Origin: Gilvimarinus sp. DA14
Lineage (GTDB): Bacteria; Pseudomonadota; Gammaproteobacteria; Pseudomonadales; Cellvibrionaceae
Assembly (NCBI RefSeq): GCF_024204685.1
Contig: NZ_CP100350.1
Span: forward strand, 3,498,501-3,562,500
Direction: 5' to 3'
Length of the DNA: 64,000 nucleotides
Position 1 is the first letter of the stretch; each line of letters starts with the position of its first letter. Below, piece by piece: positions 29,184 through 36,713 of the stretch. Below the pieces are notes generated by a model. It was not told the origin of the DNA. It did not search any database and worked only from the letters and a program-made list of their open reading frames with translations. Position numbers and translations under genes: made by a program.

Positions 29184-30221
29184 ATGCGCAATCCATTGTT
29201 AGTGCTTGGCGTCTTTACTGCTTTTATTTCAGCAGTGCATAAGGTGCAGGCATGCCCTAAGGATATTGCCGAGCCTTACACAGGCGCCCTGCAGATTGAA
29301 AGCAAGTATGTGCAAACTGACAAATCAAAATCCACTCTAAAAGAGGGCATAGGCGCTGACTCCAAAGCGGTGAAGGAGCAAATACAATCCTATGGCAAAC
29401 AGGTCGTCGCCTTTTCAGACTATATGATTCGCGCCAACGGTGAAGCCCAGAAAGCGGCGCAGTCGTGTCTTGAACAGGCGTTAACTGATTGGGCCGAAGC
29501 GGGAGCGTTGTTATCTGGCGACGTTTCTAAAACCGGTATGGCGATGCGCAAATGGACACTTGCCTCTATTGCCATGGCTGTATACAAGTTGCAAGCGTTA
29601 AACATTGGAGACTTCTCCTTAACCGAGCGCCAGAGGGCCTGGTTAGATAAGTTGGCCGACAAGGTGGTGGACGATTATAAAGAGCGCTTGAGTCCGGACT
29701 TTCGTTACTTTAACAATCACGATTACTGGGCCGCCTGGGCCGTGGTTGCCAATGCCCTCGCGACGGGTAATACCGCCCATATAAATTATGCTTACGCCGT
29801 GTTGGATCGTGCGGCAGCACAGCTTGAAGTTGATAAACAGCGCAATGTCGGCTGGCTGCCCAACGAGGTTGGGCGGGGTAAGCTGGCGATGAACTACATG
29901 CACTATGCCCTAAGCCCCTTGGTGATGCTGAATAATTACGCCGAGAAATTTTCCCTCGCCAGCAACAAGAGCGAGAAAGCTGTAATACTGATGGTCAATT
30001 TTATTAGTGGCTTTGCCGACAACCCCGGGGCCTTTTCGGATATCGTCAGTGGGCCCCAGGAGCCCGTGCCCGCCTATAAAGCGGCTTGGCTAATACCCTA
30101 TCTACATCGTTACCCCAAGGATAAGGCGGCAATGCAGCTTTACGATCGCTACGATCAAGATGTCGATGGCTATTCGCAGCTGGGCGGTTTGCTTGAGCCA
30201 CTTTACCCATTAAACCCTTAG
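29184..30221 (+). CDS. algL: Alginate lyase AlgL (PL5)
   Basis: Periplasmic mannuronate-specific lyase of the biosynthetic complex, thought to clear polymer that strays into the periplasm. The 345-residue protein has a signal peptide ending near VQA-CPK, then the PL5 core: EPYTGALQIESKY, KTGMAMRKW, FNNHDYWAAW, WLPNEVGRGKLAMNYMHYAL. By alignment in my head, the catalytic Asn, His, Arg and Tyr are all present (N178, H179, R231, Y238). It ends immediately before the algG-like gene. Confidence 0.93.
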   Translation: MRNPLLVLGVFTAFISAVHKVQACPKDIAEPYTGALQIESKYVQTDKSKSTLKEGIGADSKAVKEQIQSYGKQVVAFSDYMIRANGEAQKAAQSCLEQALTDWAEAGALLSGDVSKTGMAMRKWTLASIAMAVYKLQALNIGDFSLTERQRAWLDKLADKVVDDYKERLSPDFRYFNNHDYWAAWAVVANALATGNTAHINYAYAVLDRAAAQLEVDKQRNVGWLPNEVGRGKLAMNYMHYALSPLVMLNNYAEKFSLASNKSEKAVILMVNFISGFADNPGAFSDIVSGPQEPVPAYKAAWLIPYLHRYPKDKAAMQLYDRYDQDVDGYSQLGGLLEPLYPLNP

Positions 30222-30236
30222 GTGTCCGGAGTTATT

Positions 30237-31706
30237 ATGGCCAAAGCCTTTACCTGTCTGTTATTACTTTTGCTGCCAGTGTTGGTGTCGGCTCAGTCGG
30301 CGCAAGCTGATTTAACGCAAGAAGTAGAAGCCCTGACAGCAGACGCGGCGTGTTGTCGCCGGCCTGAGGCTATTGATGCATCGCAGTATCGGCTCCAGCC
30401 GCAATGGCGGCTGGAAACCATGTTTTCGGCCCAGGAGGGTAGCTGGCCGTTTGAGCCTTTTACCAACAATGGTTTGTTTACGGTGATAGCCCGCTACCAG
30501 AGTGCGCACCCAAAAATTGTTACTTTGGTGCAGGGGCGTTTTACCCTTGATGAGTTGTATAAAAAGATTGCGCGCGACGACATCATCAGTCGCTTCAACG
30601 ACGGGTACCTATTGCATTACCCGATTATGGTCTTGCCTGACGCCCACCTTCTGATTGATAACACCGAGCTGCATTTATCGATTTATGGTGGCGCTGCTGT
30701 GATTAATCGTGGCGCCATCAGTATTCAAGGTTCGCTGCTTACGGTGCGCCAGGGGGACAGCCCTAAACCTTCGATGGCAAACTTCAGGCCCTTTGTGATG
30801 AACTGGGCGGGTAGCTTGCTGGATATAGAGTCCAGTAAGATCAGCAAGCTGGGTTACCACGCCAACCTGAGCACGGGCATTGCGAGCGCGCGCAGCAAGC
30901 ATCAGCCAGCTAACAGCGCTCCCCCTCAGGTGACGGTGGTCAATAGTGAGTTTAACGACGTTAATATTGGATTAGACTTGCATACCTCCGACGCCTTTAT
31001 CGATAAAACGCGCTTTCTTACCAGCCGCCATCACGCAATTAATATTGATAACTCGCAGGTTTCCGTAGTCGCTTCGCATTTTGCTGAAACAACCGTTAAT
31101 AGTTTGATACGAATAACCGGAGACAGTCGTGTGCTGATTGAAGGTTCGAAATTAATGGATTCGGCCAAGCATGGTGTGGAGTGGAGTGCGTCGTCCGGGG
31201 CCGTGTCTTTGCGAGGCACGCTTATTACCGGCTCGGGGCAGCATGGCGTTGCGGTAAAACCTGCGCCGCAACAAGGCGCAGCGGTGTTATTGAGTGATGG
31301 CAATGTGATATCGCAAAACCTGGGCGCCGGAATTAATATTGAAAGACCCGTGGCGACGCTGGTAGAAAACACTTTGTTCAGCGCCAACACGGATTATGCT
31401 ATTAGCTATCGCACAGACGGCGGTCACGACAGTAATACTTTGCTCTTGCGTAAAAGTCGTTTTGTAAATTCTCTAGCGCCCGCCGTGCGCGCGCAAAAGC
31501 TGGATCGTCTGGTGCTGCAAGACAATCAATTTGATCTCTCGCAGGTAAATCAAGAATTATTTTCTGGGGACCTTGCGCCCTACCAGAGTTCGCTGGCCGC
31601 TGCCGTGTTTCGCGACCAGTGTCCGACCCAGGTGGTACGGGATGTCAGTGCTAACCGGTTAGTGGTTTCTACACTTGCTGGCGATTCGCCCGAGTGTAAG
31701 CTCTAG
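30237..31706 (+). CDS. AlgG-like beta-helix protein lacking the DPHD motif
   Basis: By position this should be the mannuronan C5-epimerase AlgG, which turns polymannuronate residues into guluronate. ATG 30237 has GGAG 6 bp upstream and is chosen over the GTG at 30222. The 489-residue protein has a signal peptide, an N-terminal domain and a right-handed beta-helix with repeated short strands (HLLIDNTELHLSIYGG, FVMNWAGSLLDIESSKISKLGYHA, VTVVNSEFNDVNIGLDLHT). Characterised AlgG and AlgE-type epimerases have a catalytic Asp-Pro-His-Asp; this protein contains no DPHD anywhere. The region that lines up (about residues 246-272) reads NIGLDLHT...HHAINIDN. It is also shorter than Pseudomonas AlgG (about 540). 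It may be a divergent epimerase, or a non-catalytic part of the export complex. Confidence 0.7.
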   Translation: MAKAFTCLLLLLLPVLVSAQSAQADLTQEVEALTADAACCRRPEAIDASQYRLQPQWRLETMFSAQEGSWPFEPFTNNGLFTVIARYQSAHPKIVTLVQGRFTLDELYKKIARDDIISRFNDGYLLHYPIMVLPDAHLLIDNTELHLSIYGGAAVINRGAISIQGSLLTVRQGDSPKPSMANFRPFVMNWAGSLLDIESSKISKLGYHANLSTGIASARSKHQPANSAPPQVTVVNSEFNDVNIGLDLHTSDAFIDKTRFLTSRHHAINIDNSQVSVVASHFAETTVNSLIRITGDSRVLIEGSKLMDSAKHGVEWSASSGAVSLRGTLITGSGQHGVAVKPAPQQGAAVLLSDGNVISQNLGAGINIERPVATLVENTLFSANTDYAISYRTDGGHDSNTLLLRKSRFVNSLAPAVRAQKLDRLVLQDNQFDLSQVNQELFSGDLAPYQSSLAAAVFRDQCPTQVVRDVSANRLVVSTLAGDSPECKL

Positions 31707-31725
31707 TGCATCGTAGGGGCGTTCA

Positions 31726-33348
31726 CTATATCTGGAACTGTTCCAGTTGGTGGTTAAGGCTGTGCGCAGCATCGCGTATTTGCCTCGAGCTGATTAACGC
31801 GCCCTGGGCAGTTTCTTTAGCGGTCACGGATAAATCTTCCACCTGACTCACATACTGCAGAATAAGGCCACTGGCCTCCACGTGCTCGGCCATTGCCTGG
31901 CGAATATGCGAGACAATATCCTCGACAATTTTGGTTTCTTCACGAATAGACTCTACCGTGGTGCCACCTTGTTTGGTTTGCTCAATCCCCTGGCGCAGCT
32001 CTTTAACCATCGTGTCCATTTGCGCTTTACTGTCGCGACTGCTGCTTTGCACCGCGTTAATTGAACTGGCTATTTCTTCGGTGGCCTGAGTAGTGCGCGA
32101 GGCCAGCTGCCGCACCTCGTCCGCTACCACAGCAAAGCCACGCCCTTGTTCGCCGGCACGGGCTGCCTCAATGGCAGCGTTAAGAGCGAGTAAGTTGGTC
32201 TGCTCGGCCACAGCGCTGATCACAGAAACAACCGCCGAAATGCTGTTTATCTTGTCTGCCAGCACATCAATGCTTTGCTGCGTGGCTGCCACCGTGTGAT
32301 CAATTTCGGTAAAGCGGGTTACTGCGCTGGCGATGGCCTGGCGCCCGGACTCTGAGGTTTGCGACGCCGCATGCGTTTGTTGGCGGGCTTTTTCCGCTTC
32401 GCTCATAGCCTGCTGGGTTTGTTGGTTGAATTCTTCTGCAGAGCTGGCAATTTTGGCTGTTGCTTCGCTTTGTGCCTCGGCCATAGAGCTACTGGCTTGG
32501 GCCTTTTCCACCATATTGTCGCTAATGCCATCCAGGGTTTGTGCCGCAGCCGTCATTGCGGCCATCATCTCGCGCAGCGCATGGCGCATCTTCAATACCG
32601 AGGCGTAAATACTGTCCTCTGGCGCCTGGTGAGCCGGGTCGTTTTCAGTTAAATCGCCGCCGGCAACTTTGCGCACTAATTGCAAAACTTCTTTAAGCTC
32701 GCCACCCAAACCCTTTTGAATACCGCTAACGGCTAAGTGCACCGGGATCACAATCAGTAACATGATGGCCAGGCAGATGAGTAGTTGATCGCTTGCGCTG
32801 TCCCAAAAGCGCTGGTTCACCTCGTTAAAGCCTATACCCGTTCCGACTACCCAGCCCCAGCGAGGTGTGCGTTGGGCGATGGACAACTTCTCTTCTACCG
32901 AGCCGTCGGCTTGTCGCTGGGTCCAGGGGTACTGCGCCAGCTCGCCATTCGCACGGTCAATGGCTGCTAGCATGATATGGCCAACACTGTTGTTCTCGGC
33001 GTCTTTAAATTCGTGAAAGCTGGTGCCGTGCAGCTCGGGATCGAGTGGAGCGGCAACAAAATCGAGGTTTTGATCCGCTACGTAAACGTATTCGGATTCG
33101 TGGTAGATGTTATTACGCAGTAGGGCGGTGGCAATGTCTTTGGCTTGCGAGTCGCTTAGCACTCCGCTGGCTGCGAGTTTTTCCATTTCGGTGACGGTGG
33201 AGTAGGTGCTGGCCAATAACTGCTTTACCCGCGCCTCATTGTCGAGGCTGGTTGCTTGGCGCAATGTCCATAAGCCCACCGAGACGATTACTAAAAAGCC
33301 CACCAGTATCAGGCTGGATAAAACCCACGTTTTGCTGCGAAGTGTCAT
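31726..33348 (-). CDS. Methyl-accepting chemotaxis protein with periplasmic cache domain
   Basis: Chemoreceptor of 540 residues. The start at 33348 (MTLRSKTW) has GAGAGG upstream; the longer frame adds a charged segment before the membrane span. One span lies near residues 10-30. A single-cache (sCache_2-like) sensor follows, with [26 protein letters not shown] and [15 protein letters not shown] second span near residue 200, a HAMP-like linker, and the highly conserved signalling tip [35 protein letters not shown] complete it. Its promoter region contains a GACAACGTTGTC operator (33409-33420), with TTGACA overlapping on this strand. It is therefore probably in the GlcNAc/chitin regulon and may sense a chitin breakdown product (inference). 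Confidence 0.92.
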   Translation of the reverse strand: MTLRSKTWVLSSLILVGFLVIVSVGLWTLRQATSLDNEARVKQLLASTYSTVTEMEKLAASGVLSDSQAKDIATALLRNNIYHESEYVYVADQNLDFVAAPLDPELHGTSFHEFKDAENNSVGHIMLAAIDRANGELAQYPWTQRQADGSVEEKLSIAQRTPRWGWVVGTGIGFNEVNQRFWDSASDQLLICLAIMLLIVIPVHLAVSGIQKGLGGELKEVLQLVRKVAGGDLTENDPAHQAPEDSIYASVLKMRHALREMMAAMTAAAQTLDGISDNMVEKAQASSSMAEAQSEATAKIASSAEEFNQQTQQAMSEAEKARQQTHAASQTSESGRQAIASAVTRFTEIDHTVAATQQSIDVLADKINSISAVVSVISAVAEQTNLLALNAAIEAARAGEQGRGFAVVADEVRQLASRTTQATEEIASSINAVQSSSRDSKAQMDTMVKELRQGIEQTKQGGTTVESIREETKIVEDIVSHIRQAMAEHVEASGLILQYVSQVEDLSVTAKETAQGALISSRQIRDAAHSLNHQLEQFQI

Positions 33349-33408
33349 GCCCAGCCTCTCAATTTCCCGCTTTTTGGTTAATCTTTGGCTCAAGGTAAAC
33401 AAAAAGTG

Positions 33409-33420
33409 GACAACGTTGTC
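33409..33420. promoter_or_regulatory. LacI-type operator GACAACGTTGTC (MCP side)
   Basis: Perfect 12-bp palindrome with the central CG typical of LacI-family sites. It is 61 bp upstream of the chemoreceptor start. On the minus strand TTGACA (33422-33417) overlaps it and is followed after 17 bp by a weak TTTACC -10. The next copy is 209 bp away (centre to centre), before the hexosaminidase gene. Confidence 0.8.
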
Positions 33421-33617
33421 AAATATTTTTGGCGCAATATTCTTCTTTTGTTTAAGGGCTTTACTTGCGGCGACTTTTGGCTATAAAGGCTGCTGCAAGC
33501 TGGTGCAGTAGTCGGCAAAAAATGCCTCAATTTGTAACACCCACTGCCCGTTAATTTTGTTTGCTCGTGTATACAAACGTTAAGGGGGATGGACGGGGCG
33601 GGTAATTCGTGTATTCT

Positions 33618-33629
33618 GACAACGTTGTC
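33618..33629. promoter_or_regulatory. LacI-type operator GACAACGTTGTC (hexosaminidase)
   Basis: Perfect copy 90 bp before the hexosaminidase ATG. It directly follows a TATTCT -10 candidate (33612-33617), a position suited to repression. Confidence 0.8.
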
Positions 33630-33718
33630 TAATTTCAGATGGTAACCGCAGTAAGGTGGGCGTGCTCAGGTGTGGGCCTATCGGGCGGCGGTACTGCAAC
33701 CTCGCGAGGAAAATAACA

Positions 33719-36277
33719 ATGAAGCGGATGATCGCATGGCTGGCACTGGCCGGTTGTTCTTGCGCCCAGGCGGGCGAATGGTCCCAGACTCAGTTAGCCC
33801 GTTTTACCGACTCGGCGGAGCTTAACTTTGCCGTTGTCTCCAATTTTAACGAGCAGGGCAAGCAGATGCAGCTGACGCTGGATAATCAATCCGAGCTCAG
33901 TTTGCCCGCCTCTGGTTGGGCGGTATATTTTCATTCGGTGCGCCAAATCGCACCGCTGGCGGATCAGCCAGTACAAATTGAGCATGTTCAAGGCGACTTG
34001 CATCGGTTAGTACCCGCTGAGAATTTCGCGGGGCTGGCTGCTGGCGCCGAGCTGAGCGTCACCTACCAGCCCTCGGCGCATATGGTTAGTTATACCGACT
34101 TTATGCCCCGCGCCTTTATGGTGTTTGATGGCTTAGAGGCCGAAGTTTTTGCCAACACAGACACTGAGGATATGACGGCGTTTGTGGCGCCTATCGTTAA
34201 GCCCGAACAGCAGCTTCGCAGCCAGGCTGATAACTTTACTATCGCCACCGCGCAAAACCGCTACGAGCGCAATAGCCAATTGCCCGCAATCGATAGCGAC
34301 AGTGTTGCCACTCGCATTATCCCAGCGCCCACGCAAATGGACGAGCACCGCGGCGAGGCTCAGCTGACTGCGAAGTGGCAGTTGCGTTACGCCGGCAGCT
34401 TAAAAGCCGAGGCCGAGTATTTAAACAGTCGCTTACAGCAAATGTATGGTTTTAGCCTGACACTGCAGCCAGACCATATTCCCGCCGACGGTCCCACTAT
34501 TTATCTGCGCGCCACCGGCCAGGGCGAGAAAAAACTGCCGGTGCCTGAAACCGCTGAGTCATATATTTTGAAAATTGATGATGACACCATCGTCATTGAC
34601 GGTCGCGATGCGGCGGGTGCGTTTTATGGTGTGCAAAGCCTGCTGGCCCTGAGTCATAAATCCGACGACCAGGTAAAAGTAAAAAACGCCAGTATCAGCG
34701 ACAGTCCACGCGCCGTTTGGCGCGGTATGCACTATGACATGGGGCGCAACTTTCACGGCCAGGAGGTAACTCTGCGCCTGATTGAGCAGATGGGCCGCTA
34801 CAAGCTCAATAAGCTGCATATGCACGTTACCGAAGACGAAGGCTGGCGCCTGGAAATACCTGGCTTGCCCGAGTTAACCGAAGTTGGCGCCACACGCTGC
34901 TTTGATCTTGAGGAAACCGAGTGCTTGCTAACGCAGCTGGGTACCGGGCCGCACACTACGGGTTCGGGCAACGGTTACTACAGCAAAGCGGATTTTATTG
35001 AATTGCTGCGCTTTGCCGCCGCGCGCCATATTGAGGTTATTCCCGAAATCGATATGCCGGGGCATGCTCGCGCAGCCGTTAAAGCCATGGACGCACGCTA
35101 TACAAAGTTAATGCAGGCGGGCGATGAGGCGGCAGCGAAACAGTACTTGCTTGCCGACCCCGACGACGCCTCGGAATACTTAACGGTGCAAAACTATACC
35201 GACAACTCCATCAACGTGTGTCTGGAGTCCACCTATCGTTTTGTGGATAAGGTGATTTACGAGCTGCAGCAAATGTACCGCGAGGCAGGTTTGAAGCTGT
35301 CAACTTTTCATATGGGCGGCGACGAAGTGGGCAAGGGGTCTTGGAGCGCCTCGCCAGTATGTGATGAGCTGTTCGCACGTGAATTGGGTGTTGCCGGTCC
35401 CGCTGACTTAAAACCTTATTTTGTCAGCCGGGTATCCCAGCTTGCCAGTGAGCGGGGCCTGGACTTGGCCGGCTGGGAAGACGGGCTCATGTACGATCCG
35501 ACCAACACCTTTAACCGCAAGCAGTTCGTCAACGAGCGTGTGATTGCCAACGCCTGGGACAATATCTGGGAGTGGGGCGTTGCCGATCGCGCTTACCGCC
35601 TGGCGAACAATGGTTATCAGGTTGTGCTCTCCCACGCCACCCACCTGTATTTCGACCACCCGCATGAAGCTCATCCCGCCGAGCGCGGCTATTACTGGGC
35701 GGCGCGCTATACCGACATGGCGAAGGTGTTCAACTACCTGCCAGACGATATGTATGCCAATGCAGACTTTACCCGCAATGGCGACGCCATTGAAAACCTG
35801 GAGGCGTTGGTGGGGCGGCCGCTGCCAACGCTGCAAAAACCGGAAAACATTCTCGGTATTCAGGGGCAGGTATGGACGGAAACCATTCGCACTGCAGACC
35901 AACTGGAGCAGATGATTTACCCACGCATGCTGGTGATGGCCGAGCGCGCCTGGCACAAAGCGGGCTGGGAGTCGAATGGTTCTGAGCGCGAGCGCAGCGC
36001 CGATTATCAGGCCTTCAGCAGCGCTCTGTTCGGTCGGGAAATCCCCCGGCTGCAGGCTCAGGGAGCGGAGCTGTATATACCCCCACCGGGGGCCCGTATA
36101 GAAGATGGCGAGCTGACAATGAACAGTGCCTATCCCACAGCGGCGCTTGAGTACAGTCTGGATGGCGCCCAGTGGCAGACCTACCGGCAGCCAGTGAACC
36201 TGGGCTCTCAAGGTGCTCTGGTGCGAACCAAGCTGGGTGAAAGTGTAAGCCGAGTCGAGAGGGTCGAGGCGCAATAA
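33719..36277 (+). CDS. Beta-N-acetylhexosaminidase (GH20, chitobiase type)
   Basis: Releases GlcNAc from chitobiose and chitooligosaccharides. ATG 33719 has GAGGA 8 bp upstream. The 852-residue protein begins MKRMIAWLALAGC, with a valid lipobox (LAGC, Cys13), so it is probably an outer-membrane lipoprotein like Vibrio chitobiase; cleavage after AQA is an alternative. Domains: an N-terminal chitobiase/carbohydrate-binding domain (about residues 20-150), a GH20b domain, the catalytic TIM barrel with NKLHMHVTEDEGWRLEIPGLPELTEVGA, VIPEIDMPGHARAA and HMGGDEVGKGSW (catalytic Asp535-Glu536), and a short C-terminal beta domain (TMNSAYPTAALEYSLDGAQW). Own operator upstream, strong terminator downstream: a single-gene unit of the GlcNAc regulon. 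Confidence 0.94.
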   Translation: MKRMIAWLALAGCSCAQAGEWSQTQLARFTDSAELNFAVVSNFNEQGKQMQLTLDNQSELSLPASGWAVYFHSVRQIAPLADQPVQIEHVQGDLHRLVPAENFAGLAAGAELSVTYQPSAHMVSYTDFMPRAFMVFDGLEAEVFANTDTEDMTAFVAPIVKPEQQLRSQADNFTIATAQNRYERNSQLPAIDSDSVATRIIPAPTQMDEHRGEAQLTAKWQLRYAGSLKAEAEYLNSRLQQMYGFSLTLQPDHIPADGPTIYLRATGQGEKKLPVPETAESYILKIDDDTIVIDGRDAAGAFYGVQSLLALSHKSDDQVKVKNASISDSPRAVWRGMHYDMGRNFHGQEVTLRLIEQMGRYKLNKLHMHVTEDEGWRLEIPGLPELTEVGATRCFDLEETECLLTQLGTGPHTTGSGNGYYSKADFIELLRFAAARHIEVIPEIDMPGHARAAVKAMDARYTKLMQAGDEAAAKQYLLADPDDASEYLTVQNYTDNSINVCLESTYRFVDKVIYELQQMYREAGLKLSTFHMGGDEVGKGSWSASPVCDELFARELGVAGPADLKPYFVSRVSQLASERGLDLAGWEDGLMYDPTNTFNRKQFVNERVIANAWDNIWEWGVADRAYRLANNGYQVVLSHATHLYFDHPHEAHPAERGYYWAARYTDMAKVFNYLPDDMYANADFTRNGDAIENLEALVGRPLPTLQKPENILGIQGQVWTETIRTADQLEQMIYPRMLVMAERAWHKAGWESNGSERERSADYQAFSSALFGREIPRLQAQGAELYIPPPGARIEDGELTMNSAYPTAALEYSLDGAQWQTYRQPVNLGSQGALVRTKLGESVSRVERVEAQ

Positions 36278-36296
36278 CGCCCAACTGTCACCACCC

Positions 36297-36336
36297 AAAA
36301 AGCCCGAACAGGCAGAGCTTGTTCGGGCTTTTTTTA
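36297..36336 (+). terminator. Strong intrinsic terminator after hexosaminidase
   Basis: AGCCCGAACA (36301-36310) pairs perfectly with TGTTCGGGCT (36320-36329), preceded by A-run and followed by seven T. The A-run could allow use on the other strand too. Confidence 0.92.
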
Positions 36337-36494
36337 TGCCGGTGAGTTTGAAAACAGACGACCATAGAGATCTTTCTTGGTGCAAAGCGATTGGGATTCA
36401 TTGCTCTCTTTTGGAGCGGTTTTCAGCGCGAAAGAAAAATCGCGAATCAAAGTTGTGCGTATTTTTAATATATAAATTTATTTTCAAAAACTGT

Positions 36495-36524
36495 TTGACA
36501 ACGTTGTCAGGGCGCACGTAAAAC
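36495..36524 (+). promoter_or_regulatory. Promoter and LacI-type operator of TonB receptor 1
   Basis: TTGACA (36495-36500), an 18-bp spacer, then TAAAAC (36519-36524). The perfect operator GACAACGTTGTC occupies 36497-36508, overlapping the -35 box and spacer. The same arrangement, with GGGCG in the spacer, recurs before TonB receptor 2. It predicts a leader of about 180 nt before the ATG at 36714. The leader contains AAGTCGG...CCGACTT, a long-range pair (about 36618-36685). Confidence 0.75.
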
Positions 36525-36713
36525 AATAGCCACTCCCTGAAAAAGCCCAGAGGGTGTTAACGCATTAGCCGGCGCCTTGCCGCAGTGCGCAAGCTCAGAC
36601 AAGAGGCGAAGGGTATACAAGTCGGTCGTGGTGTAAAGCAGCGCTGTTTCGCAAGACTGCTAACTCAGCAACCTAGCCGACTTTCCTAAAAGCTAAGATG
36701 TGAGGATGTGGTT

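Noticed and set aside
31730-31744. Perfect CTGGAAC-T-GTTCCAG palindrome between algG-like and chemoreceptor genes
   Set aside because: It is inside the last codons of the chemoreceptor gene (Leu-Glu-Gln-Phe-Gln) and has no T-tract; likely chance from coding.
35408-36385. 325-codon frame antisense to the hexosaminidase gene
   Set aside because: It mirrors a well-supported GH20 gene, runs through its terminator, and has no domain features; a composition artefact.
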